From Alcaligenes aquatilis (lineage in GTDB: Bacteria; Pseudomonadota; Gammaproteobacteria; Burkholderiales; Burkholderiaceae_B), in assembly GCF_003076515.1 (NCBI RefSeq), contig NZ_CP022390.1, positions 2,604,001 to 2,668,000 of the forward strand: a stretch of 64,000 nucleotides of DNA, in the 5' to 3' direction. Shown one piece after another: positions 9,472 to 17,681 of this stretch; position 1 is the stretch's first letter; each line of letters opens with the position of its first letter. The translations under genes were made by a program, and so were the position numbers. Under the pieces are notes generated by a model, which was given only the letters and a program-made list of their open reading frames with translations, had not been told where the DNA came from and did no database searches.

Positions 9472-10359
9472 TTAAAACGTCGATGCCGCGCCGTATTTCA
9501 GCGCCAGCTCAATAAAGGCGCGCATGGCAGCGGACTGGTAAGCGCCCTTGCGCTGCATCAAAATAGCCCGCCGTTGTGGCGGGGCCGGTTCCAGACTCAC
9601 CGCCACCAAATACTCGCTATTGCTGGCAATCGCAGCAGGCAGCAAGGTCGCCAGACCCGTGCGCCGCACCACCTCGATCACGGCATTGAGCGAGTTCGAC
9701 TCCATCGATACCTTCAAGTCCAGATCATGCTGTCGGCAATAACGTTCGATCTGTTCACGTGTGGCAAATTCCGGCGTTAGCAACACCAAGGACTCACGCG
9801 TCAAGGTGTCTCTATCAATGCTGCGTCGCTCGGCCAAAGGGTGGGTACGACTCATGACCAACGCCAAGGTCTCCACCAATAATGGCTGGAACTCCACCGC
9901 AGTTGACGTGGGCTTTTCAAAAGCAATACCAATATCCAACTCGTCCTCGACCAGTTGCGTTTCCACGCGCTCCTGCAACATTTCCTGCACCACCAGGCGC
10001 ACATTGGGATAGCGCCGGTAAAAGGCCTCCACCAAAGGGCCAATCAGGTAAGAAGTAAACGTCGGTGCCACCGCCACACGCAAGGAGCCTCGACTCAAGT
10101 CACTGACATCATGCAAGGCCCGCCGTCCTTCTTCCAGATCCTGCAAGGCTTGGCGGGCATAACGCAGATAGACCTCACCCGCATCCGTTAAACGCACCAG
10201 CCGCCCAGTACGATCAAACAGTTGCACGCCCAGATGTTCCTCCAGCTGACGCACCTGTTGTGACAAGGCCGGCTGAGACACGTGCAAGGCACGCGCAGCG
10301 CGGGTAAAGCTTTGATACTGGGCAACCGCCAGAAAGTAATTAAGATGGCGCAAAAGCAT
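9472..10359 (-). CDS. cynR: LysR-type regulator CynR
   Basis: A 295-residue LysR-type regulator. The N-terminal winged helix contains S-F-T-R-A-A-R-A-L-H-V-S-Q-P-A-L-S-Q (near residues 19-36) and the effector domain keeps the pattern seen in CynR (for example T-F-T-S-Y-L-I-G-P-L and E-F-A-T-R-E-Q-I). From memory it resembles enteric CynR along its whole length. CynR activates cynTS with cyanate as inducer. The start at 10357-10359 (M-L-L-R-H-L-N-Y) matches the family; a further upstream ATG would add nine atypical residues. It is divergent from cynT with a 108-bp shared gap. Confidence 0.88.
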   Translation of the reverse strand: MLLRHLNYFLAVAQYQSFTRAARALHVSQPALSQQVRQLEEHLGVQLFDRTGRLVRLTDAGEVYLRYARQALQDLEEGRRALHDVSDLSRGSLRVAVAPTFTSYLIGPLVEAFYRRYPNVRLVVQEMLQERVETQLVEDELDIGIAFEKPTSTAVEFQPLLVETLALVMSRTHPLAERRSIDRDTLTRESLVLLTPEFATREQIERYCRQHDLDLKVSMESNSLNAVIEVVRRTGLATLLPAAIASNSEYLVAVSLEPAPPQRRAILMQRKGAYQSAAMRAFIELALKYGAASTF

Positions 10360-10467
10360 ACAGGGCCTTTCTATAAGTAAACCCAATGGAAAGCATCAGA
10401 ATTCGGTATTTTACCTTATGACCATGAAGCGTTAATCTTCTATCCAAGCCGAACTACAAGGACAAGG
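10360..10467. promoter_or_regulatory. Divergent cynR/cynT control region
   Basis: This 108-bp gap separates the divergent regulator and target gene, the standard place for a LysR-type operator. It is AT-rich with dyad-like stretches such as CTTATAG opposite the cynR start and TTACCTTATGA near its middle. I cannot fix the operator precisely. AAGGACAAGG just before 10468 is the cynT ribosome-binding site. Confidence 0.5.
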
Positions 10468-11118
10468 ATGAAAGACATTATCGACGGTTTCCTGAAATTC
10501 CAACGGGAAGCCTATCCCAAGCGCGCCAAGCTCTTCAAAAATCTGGCCACACAACAAAACCCCCGCGCTTTGTTTATCTCTTGCTCCGATAGCCGTCTGG
10601 TCCCAGAGCTGGTGACACAACGTGAACCCGGTGATCTATTCGTGATTCGTAACGCTGGCAACATCGTTCCCTCCTACGGCCCGGAACCCGGTGGAGTGAC
10701 CGCCTCGGTGGAATACGCCGTGTCCGCCCTGCGCGTGTCCGATATCGTGATCTGTGGTCACTCGGACTGTGGCGCCATGACCGCGATTGCTTCCTGTCAG
10801 TGCCTGGACCACATGCCTGCCGTGGAGCACTGGCTGCGTTATGCCGACTCGGCACGTCTGGTCAATGAAGCCCGCACCCACGCCAACGAGCAGGAACGTA
10901 TTGCTTCCATGGTGCGTGAAAACGTGGTGGCCCAACTGGCCAATATCCAGACCCACCCTTCGGTGCGTCTGGCCATGTCCGAAGGCCGCTTGACCTTGCA
11001 TGGCTGGGTCTACGACATTGAGTCGGGCACCATCGACGCCTATGACGGTGGCAGCATGAAGTTTGTGTCCTTGGCAGACAACCCGGATGTGTGTGTTGCG
11101 CCCTTAAGACGCGGCTAA
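10468..11118 (+). CDS. cynT: Beta-class carbonic anhydrase CynT
   Basis: A 216-residue beta-carbonic anhydrase. The zinc ligands Cys39, His98 and Cys101 and the Asp41/Arg43 dyad occur at the same positions I recall for E. coli CynT, in C-S-D-S-R and H-S-D-C-G-A-M. CynT hydrates CO2 to bicarbonate, which in the cyanate pathway replaces the bicarbonate consumed by cyanase (CynS). No cynS follows: a terminator comes directly after the stop. It may supply bicarbonate more generally, or serve a cyanase encoded elsewhere. Confidence 0.92.
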   Translation: MKDIIDGFLKFQREAYPKRAKLFKNLATQQNPRALFISCSDSRLVPELVTQREPGDLFVIRNAGNIVPSYGPEPGGVTASVEYAVSALRVSDIVICGHSDCGAMTAIASCQCLDHMPAVEHWLRYADSARLVNEARTHANEQERIASMVRENVVAQLANIQTHPSVRLAMSEGRLTLHGWVYDIESGTIDAYDGGSMKFVSLADNPDVCVAPLRRG

Positions 11119-11138
11119 GCCCTCCCAGGTTTGAATAG

Positions 11139-11167
11139 AAAACGCCATGCTTTTGCATGGCGTTTTT
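11139..11167 (+). terminator. Rho-independent terminator after cynT
   Basis: AAAACGCCATGC pairs with GCATGGCGTTTT across a 4-nt T loop and ends in a T-run, 21 bp after the cynT stop. It isolates cynT as a single-gene unit. Confidence 0.85.
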
Positions 11168-11222
11168 AATTGCTCCTTGCCAGCCTTTTAGCCAAGCGCA
11201 GCACACTATGGCTAAATGTTGA

Positions 11223-11864
11223 TCAGCCCAACAAGGAGTCCAAGGACTGATTCAGCATTTCCAAAGGGGTCCCAACCGCAGGTAGCGGCGTCACTTCTCG
11301 ACCATCCACAAACAATAAGGTCGGATAGGATTGCACGCCCAAGGCTCGCGCCAACGCGAAGTCCGCCAAGGCTTGCTCCCGACCTGAACCGTCAGTCAAA
11401 TGGCGTCGAACCATCTCCACATCCAGACCACCGGCAGCGGCAATCCCCAGGCAGACCTCCTGATCCGACAAGCTGCGTCCGTTCACGTAGAAGGCCTGCT
11501 GTAACTCGTGTACCCAATGAATGGCCCGCTCCGAGTCTTGCGCACGCAGCACAGCCAAGGCAGTTGCCGCATCCAGAGAGTCCATAACCGTAGTCCCTTC
11601 CTCTGCCAAAGCTTGATAAGCAGCCCCAAACCTCGCCCCTGTCATTTGCGTGATGCGCTTGTTGGACTCGGAAATGTAAGGGTAGCGGGACATGGGAGCA
11701 GCCCGATCACCCACGAACAAGCCCCCTGAAACGGCGGTAAACGGTATTCGGTGCTTGTTGGCCACCTCGAACTCGGCCATGCGTTCGGCAAAACCCCAGC
11801 ACCAACCGCAATACACATCCTGCACATACACAATCGAGCGAGCAGGCAAATTGAACGTGTTCAT
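11223..11864 (-). CDS. DsbA-family thioredoxin-fold protein, cytoplasmic
   Basis: A 213-residue protein with the redox motif Y-C-G-W-C-W-G near residues 18-24, an inserted helical domain, and a C-terminal thioredoxin part with the cis-Pro segment G-V-Q-S-Y-P-T-L-L-F-V-D-G. It has no signal peptide, so it is probably cytoplasmic, like the FrnE-type or 2-hydroxychromene-isomerase-like branch of the DsbA family. A role in thiol redox chemistry is likely; the substrate is unknown. It stands alone, convergent with cynT. Confidence 0.8.
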   Translation of the reverse strand: MNTFNLPARSIVYVQDVYCGWCWGFAERMAEFEVANKHRIPFTAVSGGLFVGDRAAPMSRYPYISESNKRITQMTGARFGAAYQALAEEGTTVMDSLDAATALAVLRAQDSERAIHWVHELQQAFYVNGRSLSDQEVCLGIAAAGGLDVEMVRRHLTDGSGREQALADFALARALGVQSYPTLLFVDGREVTPLPAVGTPLEMLNQSLDSLLG

Positions 11865-12193
11865 GGCATTCCTTCAAAATGGTGTAGCTTCCCGGAATGG
11901 GAGAGAAAAGGCACTCCTGATCCTGGCCCCCAGACATGAAACGACGCAGAGGATGAAAAGCCGAGGACTCCACTTTATTGAATAAACGTCAGGAAATAAA
12001 CTTCATTTCCTGCTGGGTGGCCGTCTCGCGCGGCTCGTTATTTCAAGCGACCTACAGCAACAAAGCCCCCACCGCGCTGAAACCGGTAAGACAAGATCTC
12101 CAAACCGTAAGACAAGCCCAGGCTTCTGAATCCAAACCAGCTCCTGTGATGAGATGACACGACTTTCAACGCTCTCTTGAGAGCCCGGCCGGC
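11865..12193. other. Intergenic region upstream of the ABC-F promoter
   Basis: About 330 bases between the divergent DsbA-like and ABC-F genes. I see no convincing gene: a 66-codon minus-strand frame at 12038-12238 is arginine-rich, lacks a ribosome-binding site and overlaps the ABC-F promoter. Confidence 0.5.
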
Positions 12194-12223
12194 TTTACCT
12201 TCCCGGCAAAATCCTTTTATAGT
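12194..12223 (+). promoter_or_regulatory. Candidate sigma-70 promoter for the ABC-F gene
   Basis: TTTACC (12194-12199) and TATAGT (12218-12223) are separated by 18 bp. A start a few bases later would give a leader of about 105 nt before the ABC-F gene. Confidence 0.5.
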
Positions 12224-12259
12224 GTGGCTTCGACTCATTTCCCCTGAGGTATTCGTCTA

Positions 12260-12325
12260 ATGCGCCACTAATGCCGCCGTCCCCTAGACGGCCAGTCTCC
12301 ACCCACCCCCATCACGCAGGGGGAG
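12260..12325 (+). promoter_or_regulatory. Candidate translational attenuator leader of the ABC-F gene
   Basis: The leader holds a three-codon open frame, Met-Arg-His-stop (12260-12271), preceded by GAGG. A perfect hairpin GCCGTC/GACGGC follows (12276-12292), then a second hairpin CCCCC (12306-12310)/GGGGG (12319-12323). The second stem covers GGGGGAG, the only plausible ribosome-binding sequence of the ABC-F gene. TCCCC in the first loop region could pair with the same G-run. This layout fits ribosome-stalling control known for antibiotic-resistance ABC-F genes, but it is an inference. Confidence 0.4.
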
Positions 12326-12337
12326 TTCTTGGCATTA

Positions 12338-13966
12338 ATGCAAGCATCTCGTATGACGAATCCTTATCTGACGCTGGAAGGCGTCTCCTATACCTTGCCG
12401 CAAGGCAAGACTCTGTTTTTCCAACTGAACGAAACCTTCGACTCGCGGCGCACAGGCCTGGTCGGACGCAATGGCGTGGGCAAAACCATTCTGGCTCAAA
12501 TCCTGGCTGGGCAACTCCAACCCAGCAGCGGTCATTGCCTGCGATCGGGAAAAGTCCATTATCTGGCGCAGCAAGTGGCGTCCGTCAATGGCTTGCGCGT
12601 CGCTGATCTGGCGGGCGTAGGCCCAACCCTGGACGCACTGGCCCGGATTGAAGCTGGCAGTAGTGCCGTGGAAGACTTCAATCTGATCGAAGACCGTTGG
12701 GATATTCGGCAGCAATTGCAAGAAGCGCTGGAGCGCAATGGTTTAGGGCATCTCAATGCCGAGACACCTGCCGAAACGTTAAGCGGCGGCCAGGCCATGC
12801 GGGTGTCGCTGATCAATGCCTTGCTGTCTCAGGCCGATTTCCTGATTCTGGATGAGCCCAGCAACCACCTGGATCGCAACAACCGGCTTGCCTTGATCGA
12901 GCAATTACGACACTGGCCCCACGGCCTGCTGCTCATCAGCCATGACCGCCAACTGCTGGACACAATGGAGCGCATTGTGGAGCTATCTTCCCTGGGGCTG
13001 CGTAGCTATGGCGGCAATTACAGCCACTACGCCGAGCTGAAAGCCCTGGAACAGCAAAGCGCCATGAACCAGCTGGAGCACCGCAAGCTGGAACGTCAGC
13101 GCGCGCAAAGCACCATGCAAGAGCAACGCCAACGGCAAGAGCGTAGACAGGCACGCGGGAATCAACAGGGCAAGCAAGCCAATCAGGCCAAGATTCTGCT
13201 GGACAGGCAAAAAGGTCGCAGTGAAGCCACCACCGGCAAACTGCACCAGCAACACGTGACGGCTCAAAAGCAGTTAGCACAACGCATACAGGAAGCCGCC
13301 GAATTGATTGAGCAGGACAGCACCATCAATCTGCACGCCCTACCCTTGATGCCGCTGACCCGTCAGCGCGTTGTGGAACTGGATAAGGTGAAACTCCCCT
13401 ATGTCCCGGCCGACCAAACCCCAGTCACGCTGCTACTAAACGGCCAACAACGGGTAGGGGTCATAGGCCCGAACGGCTGCGGGAAATCCACGCTGCTCAA
13501 GGTCATTGCAGGCCAAGTGGAACCGCTTGCTGGACACTGCAAAGTAGTGCCACAACATGTTTATCTGGATCAGGGCTTGGCCGATCTGGATCCACAGCAA
13601 ACCGTGCTGGAACAGATACAGGCCGTCAACCGCAAAAGCAGCGAGGGTGACTTACGCATGCGTCTGGCACAACTGGGACTAGACGCCCAAAAAGTCACCG
13701 GCCCCAGCGGGACCTTGAGCGGTGGCGAGCGGCTAAAAGCCGCTCTGGCCTGCGTGCTGTACGCTGATCCCCCACCACAACTGCTGCTTCTGGATGAACC
13801 TAGCAACCACCTGGACCTGCCGTCCACCTTGGCCCTGGAAACCATGTTGAACAGCTACCAGGGCACGCTGATGGTGGTTTCGCACGACGATGCCTTCATG
13901 AACAATCTTGGGCTGACGAAGCGTCTGGAATTTAGTGAGGAAGGTTGGAGCTTGCGGCCTTGGTAG
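12338..13966 (+). CDS. ABC-F family ATPase
   Basis: A protein of about 542 residues with two ABC domains in one chain and no membrane segment, which defines the ABC-F family. Domain 1 has G-R-N-G-V-G-K-T and L-S-G-G-Q; domain 2 has G-P-N-G-C-G-K-S-T, L-S-G-G-E-R and L-L-L-D-E-P-S-N-H-L-D. Between them is a long Gln/Arg-rich interdomain linker (about residues 240-330), the part that reaches into the ribosomal P/E site. Such proteins rescue stalled or drug-bound ribosomes. Whether this one gives antibiotic resistance or is a housekeeping member is open. ATG 12338 is chosen because of the upstream GGGGGAG; ATG 12353 and TTG 12329 are alternatives. Confidence 0.85.
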   Translation: MQASRMTNPYLTLEGVSYTLPQGKTLFFQLNETFDSRRTGLVGRNGVGKTILAQILAGQLQPSSGHCLRSGKVHYLAQQVASVNGLRVADLAGVGPTLDALARIEAGSSAVEDFNLIEDRWDIRQQLQEALERNGLGHLNAETPAETLSGGQAMRVSLINALLSQADFLILDEPSNHLDRNNRLALIEQLRHWPHGLLLISHDRQLLDTMERIVELSSLGLRSYGGNYSHYAELKALEQQSAMNQLEHRKLERQRAQSTMQEQRQRQERRQARGNQQGKQANQAKILLDRQKGRSEATTGKLHQQHVTAQKQLAQRIQEAAELIEQDSTINLHALPLMPLTRQRVVELDKVKLPYVPADQTPVTLLLNGQQRVGVIGPNGCGKSTLLKVIAGQVEPLAGHCKVVPQHVYLDQGLADLDPQQTVLEQIQAVNRKSSEGDLRMRLAQLGLDAQKVTGPSGTLSGGERLKAALACVLYADPPPQLLLLDEPSNHLDLPSTLALETMLNSYQGTLMVVSHDDAFMNNLGLTKRLEFSEEGWSLRPW

Positions 13967-13981
13967 CAAGCACAAACACCA

Positions 13982-14001
13982 GTGACTCGCCCCCGTTATC
14001 T
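13982..14001 (+). repeat. Left copy of a 20-bp direct repeat around the two-component cassette
   Basis: GTGACTCGCCCCCGTTATCT here and GTGACTCGCCCCCGCTATCT at 17682-17701 match at 19 of 20 positions in the same orientation. Flanking bases do not match. Confidence 0.7.
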
Positions 14002-14256
14002 ATCATTAACTAGCCACCTGTCTCGTTCAAGTCAGAGACAAAATGAAGTACTGGTGAACTTACGCCATCCGACCAAGATCTCACCGCCTGAAAAAACTCA
14101 ACCCTTATGCACTGGCCTCACACAGACACACCGACCATTTCGCAAGACAAGCAATAAATTGACCACCCTGCCTGTATAAAGTCTGAGCTGAATTCTCTCC
14201 AGGCTGCCTTGTCTATATGACCCCCAAAGAAAAGAAGCATACGTACAAGGTGCGAC
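14002..14256. other. Non-coding stretch downstream of the ABC-F gene
   Basis: An AT-richer gap with no convincing coding frame. A 65-codon plus-strand frame at 13982-14179 starts inside the direct repeat, has no ribosome-binding site and an improbable Ser/Thr/Arg composition. Confidence 0.5.
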
Positions 14257-14328
14257 ATCCGTACTTTAATTCGCCAATTAAACGTGCTTATGGCACGACC
14301 AAAATGTACGGATAGATCAAGATCTATC
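14257..14328. other. Multi-branched inverted-repeat structure
   Basis: An outer stem ATCCGTAC (14257-14264)/GTACGGAT (14306-14313) encloses two perfect hairpins: TTTAATT-4 nt-AATTAAA (14265-14282) and CGTGC-5 nt-GCACG (14283-14297). Immediately adjacent, and sharing the bases GAT, is GATAGATC-AA-GATCTATC (14311-14328). Together they can form a three-way junction followed by a second hairpin. It lies just past the 3' end of the minus-strand gene at 14333 and may act as its terminator. Confidence 0.55.
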
Positions 14329-14332
14329 TGGA

Positions 14333-14665
14333 TTACTCAAACGTAAACTCTTCCAACACGCAAACGTCATTCTCCATACTAGTCACAACATCACCATCAG
14401 AAAACGTACCCATAAAATCGTACTCACAGGCGCCCGTGCCATCATCAACATTCACGATCATGGATTGACCAGACCTCAATGGCTGGCCTGCAATAATATT
14501 TTCTTCCCAATCCCCAACCTTCGAACGCGAAGCGTGGAACTCCACCAAGGTAACACCCGACTTGTTAACGAGTTTTACGCGCCGGTCCGCTGCCGAAGCT
14601 GTCGTAGGCAACACGCTACCACCCAACACAACAACAGAAAGCAAAAATGAGCTGACTTTAAACAT
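14333..14665 (-). CDS. Small secreted protein of unknown function
   Basis: A 110-residue protein with a clear signal peptide (basic start, hydrophobic core, cleavage near A-S-A-A at about residue 25). The mature part is short and beta-like, with the pattern R-V-K-L-V-N-K-S-G-V-T-L-V-E-F, a Trp followed by E-N-I, and a C-terminal D-D-G-T-G-A-C-E-Y-D-F. I recall this as a widespread family of small periplasmic proteins, sometimes mislabelled as argininosuccinate lyase in databases; no enzyme residues are evident. Two cysteines could form a disulfide. The start at 14663-14665 is chosen for the signal peptide. Its neighbour is a divergent two-component system. Confidence 0.75.
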   Translation of the reverse strand: MFKVSSFLLSVVVLGGSVLPTTASAADRRVKLVNKSGVTLVEFHASRSKVGDWEENIIAGQPLRSGQSMIVNVDDGTGACEYDFMGTFSDGDVVTSMENDVCVLEEFTFE

Positions 14666-14933
14666 AGTAGATCCGTAATTGAATATAAATAGACCATCAA
14701 ATGGGAACGCTGAGTCATAGAACCACCTCACGACCCAGCAATTTAGTTAATGTCCAGATATTACGGTGCTGACATTTTTTGCCATATCCCTGAAACCCGG
14801 TAATTTGCAATCCCCACTGCAAGATTTCAGCTTTGCTCATGTCCAAAGCGTATTAATACTCTTAGAATGCCAGGACACTAAGAGATGTGGATTCCACCCT
14901 CCCCCTTCTACAGCCACCACTCCGATTTCAGGC

Positions 14934-15617
14934 ATGAGCGATTCTTTATTCCTTCCCGTTGATATTGCCCTGCCGGTCCCTGTCCTGGTCGTCGAGGATG
15001 AGCCGTTGCTGCAGCGGCGTTTACAAGACATTTTGCTGCAACTCGGCTACCCACAAGACGCCTTACTATTTGCGGGTTCATTGGCACAAGCCAGGGACTG
15101 CCTAGATATGGGCCCTGTCGCTCTAGCCCTAGTCGACTTGATGCTGCCCGATGGCAACGGACTAAGCCTGATAGAAGCGATGCGCAAAGATGACCCAGGA
15201 CTGGGGATACTGGTTATCTCGGCCTGGAGCACGGAAGAATCCATCTTGAGCGCGTTGCGTGCAGGGGCTACCGGTTATGTTTTGAAGGAACGGGATGATA
15301 TTGAGGTAGCTATGTCAATACGCAGTGTGCTGCGGGGTGGTGCCCCGATCGATCCATTTATTGCGCGACGCATCCTCGAGCTATTGCCAACCCTCCCTAC
15401 CACCATCAGCGCCCCCCAAGAAGAGCGACTGAGTGACCGTGAACGACAAATACTACTTCTGGTGGCTGATGGCCTGACCAATAGGGAAATAGCCGAACGG
15501 TTGTTTCTATCGCACCACACGGTAGAAAGCCACGTCAAACGGATTTATCGCAAATTGGCAGTTTCCTCACGAACGCTGGCCATCAAGACTGCACGGGCAC
15601 GTGGGGTCATTCCATGA
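14934..15617 (+). CDS. NarL/LuxR-type response regulator
   Basis: A 227-residue response regulator. The receiver domain has the acidic pair in V-V-E-D-E-P (residues 19-24), phospho-acceptor Asp68 in L-V-D-L-M-L-P-D-G-N-G, and the conserved Lys in Y-V-L-K-E. The C-terminal LuxR-type helix-turn-helix (about residues 160-220) contains L-S-D-R-E-R-Q-I-L, G-L-T-N-R-E-I-A-E and H-H-T-V-E-S-H-V-K-R-I-Y. The ATG at 14934 places the receiver at the usual distance; further upstream codons look non-coding. It overlaps the kinase gene as ATGA, so the two are co-translated. Confidence 0.9.
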   Translation: MSDSLFLPVDIALPVPVLVVEDEPLLQRRLQDILLQLGYPQDALLFAGSLAQARDCLDMGPVALALVDLMLPDGNGLSLIEAMRKDDPGLGILVISAWSTEESILSALRAGATGYVLKERDDIEVAMSIRSVLRGGAPIDPFIARRILELLPTLPTTISAPQEERLSDRERQILLLVADGLTNREIAERLFLSHHTVESHVKRIYRKLAVSSRTLAIKTARARGVIP

Positions 15618-17485
15618 GCCTGCGCGCTGGAGCGCACTTACTGTATTTATTGCTAATCACACTGAGCCTCTGGGGTAAGCCCGCCTTAGGAAATCCAAAT
15701 TGCATCCCCAACAGCCTCTTAATCAGCGCGGCTCCTGAAACCAATAAGCTCGCAGTCAAACCAGATACCGGGTGGACGACTATTACCCTGCCTGATCTGT
15801 GGACAACACGCTGGCCAAGGCATGAAGGAGCTGTCTGGTATCAACTCACCTGGGCTACAAATTGCCCTTTTGAGGAACTACTCCGCACCCCCATTGGCGT
15901 AAGTGTGGACGGCATCAGCATGGCCGGAGAAATTTACATTAACTCCACCTTACTCTGGCGAGATCGATCACTTACCGAACCTCTATCCATGAGTTGGAAT
16001 ATGCCCCGCTGGTGGACACTGCCTGCCCCTGCCTTACTGGCCGGAGAAAACACCATCTGGATACGTACTTCCGGCCCCGCCACCTTGTCACCAGGCTTGG
16101 GGAGAGTCAAGATCGGTTTGGCCACCGATATTCAACAAACGCACACTCAAAGTGTCTGGCGTCAACGCTTGATTTACTACATCACCCTGGGCCTATCCAG
16201 TGCACTGGGCTGCGTGTTCTTTGCTGTCTGGTGCTTGCGCCGTAGCGAACGGGCCTACGGCTGGTACGCTGTCATGTCCTTATGTTGGGTAGTCTATCTG
16301 TCTACTATTCTGGCTCTGTCTCCTTGGCCATTTAACTCAACACTCTGGTACTCCCGCGCCAACAATATCAGCTTTCAACTTTATGTATTGAGCTTTTGCT
16401 TGTTCACATGGCGCTTCACCGGACAAACACTGCCACGCATAGAACGCATCCTCTGGTTATGTAACGCCTTGGGTATACTGATCTCGCTTTTCGCCCCCCG
16501 TCCGCTAGTTGAACTGGTTTGGCTAACGTCTGCCCTGATCTTTCTAGCTACGTGTGTGCACTGCCAAATCATCGCCTGGCGCAACCCACAGCCTCAGCAC
16601 CTGTTATTGGCCGCATGTTGGCTCATTTTCCTTATCGTCGGCATTCACGACTTAATACGTCTGTTGGGAGGCTGGCAAGCCCATCAAATGTGGGGGGCCA
16701 TAGCGGGTCTCATGGCCACTTTAGTCATGGCATCCCTGCTAGGAGCACGTCTAGTTCTATACATGCAACGTATTGAATCGTTCAATACTGAACTGGAGCA
16801 AGGTATCGCCCTTGCTCGCCAGAGTCTGAAAGACGTTTTGGAGCGAGAACATGCGCAGGCCATCCGACACGCCACACTCCGTGAACGCCTGGACATCGTG
16901 CATGATCTGCACGACGGCCTAGGTGGTAGTCTGGTGCGCAGTATGGCCTTTGTTGAACAGTCGTCCGTAGCACTGTCTAACGAACGTATGCTCTCTTTGC
17001 TAAAAACCTTGCGGGACGACTTGCGTCAGGTCATTGACCACGGCTCCAGCGCTGGGGCCAATGCTCCGACCTCCCCCATTCAATGGGCTGCTCCGTTACG
17101 CCATCGCTTCACGCGATTATTCGAGCAATTGAATATTCAGTCCACTTGGCAACTGGATCAACATTGGAAAACACAGCCTAGCACCCTGATATGTCTGGCC
17201 CTGACTCGTTTGATCGAAGAAGCGTTGGCCAACGTTATTAAACACAGCGCCGCCCGATCAGTCACTATTGTCTGCTCTCAAGCCGACACAGACTCACTAC
17301 ATATACGTATTCAGGATGATGGCATTGGATTTAACGTGGACTCCGTACTCAATGCCGGACTCAGTGTAGGCATGCGGAGCATGGCTGCTCGCGCTCAGCG
17401 TCTGGGGGGAAGTTTCAATATTGAATCAAACTCACAGGGAACCCTGGTTTTCCTCAGTATCAATCTAAACACACCTACAAGCTGA
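15614..17485 (+). CDS. Sensor histidine kinase with a 7TM-DISM-like sensor
   Basis: A 623-residue membrane kinase. A signal peptide is followed by a periplasmic domain of about 160 residues, with the jelly-roll-like pattern of 7TMR-DISM extracellular domains (W-Y-Q-L-T, then I-Y-I-N and I-W-I-R segments). About seven membrane helices come next (roughly residues 185-385) and a coiled linker. The HisKA_3 phosphorylation site is H-D-L-H-D-G-L-G-G (His433 the likely phospho-acceptor), and the HATPase domain has E-E-A-L-A-N-V-I-K-H and D-D-G-I-G-F. It pairs with the response regulator it overlaps by 4 bp. The ligand is unknown; related sensors see carbohydrates or other small molecules. Confidence 0.88.
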   Translation: MSLRAGAHLLYLLLITLSLWGKPALGNPNCIPNSLLISAAPETNKLAVKPDTGWTTITLPDLWTTRWPRHEGAVWYQLTWATNCPFEELLRTPIGVSVDGISMAGEIYINSTLLWRDRSLTEPLSMSWNMPRWWTLPAPALLAGENTIWIRTSGPATLSPGLGRVKIGLATDIQQTHTQSVWRQRLIYYITLGLSSALGCVFFAVWCLRRSERAYGWYAVMSLCWVVYLSTILALSPWPFNSTLWYSRANNISFQLYVLSFCLFTWRFTGQTLPRIERILWLCNALGILISLFAPRPLVELVWLTSALIFLATCVHCQIIAWRNPQPQHLLLAACWLIFLIVGIHDLIRLLGGWQAHQMWGAIAGLMATLVMASLLGARLVLYMQRIESFNTELEQGIALARQSLKDVLEREHAQAIRHATLRERLDIVHDLHDGLGGSLVRSMAFVEQSSVALSNERMLSLLKTLRDDLRQVIDHGSSAGANAPTSPIQWAAPLRHRFTRLFEQLNIQSTWQLDQHWKTQPSTLICLALTRLIEEALANVIKHSAARSVTIVCSQADTDSLHIRIQDDGIGFNVDSVLNAGLSVGMRSMAARAQRLGGSFNIESNSQGTLVFLSINLNTPTS

Positions 17486-17545
17486 AGCGGGGGCTCTTGA
17501 ACACCAATACCCCCACTCCAGCCTTACTCTATTGCCTCGGCACAG

Positions 17546-17644
17546 GTCAGACGTTGAACGAGAAGTTCTGCACGCCGCCATCTTTGACGCCTGCGGTGAA
17601 GTAGGTTTGCAGACCCAGCAGGCTGTAGGCGGCGCGGATAACAC
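17546..17644 (-). pseudogene. Shrunken duplicate of the ychF 3' end
   Basis: These 99 bases match the 3' end of ychF in this same window. Bases 17546-17589 match 44576-44619 with four scattered differences, then the match jumps to 44812-44876. The jump is at TCTTTGACG, present at 44611 and 44803, so a 192-bp (64-codon, in-frame) deletion occurred at a 9-bp direct repeat. The copy keeps the ychF stop codon context and is on the same strand. It is far too short to encode a GTPase. Confidence 0.88.
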
Positions 17645-17681
17645 TGGAGACGACTACCCTGGTAGCGATGAAAAAACATGG

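Noticed and set aside
12038..12238. 66-codon minus-strand frame before the ABC-F gene
   Set aside because: Arginine/serine-rich composition, no ribosome-binding site, and it overlaps the proposed promoter.
13982..14179. 65-codon plus-strand frame after the ABC-F gene
   Set aside because: Starts inside the 20-bp direct repeat with no ribosome-binding site and no recognisable composition.
14333..14665. Argininosuccinate lyase annotation for the small secreted protein
   Set aside because: The protein is a 110-residue exported polypeptide with none of the lyase motifs; the name is a database carry-over.
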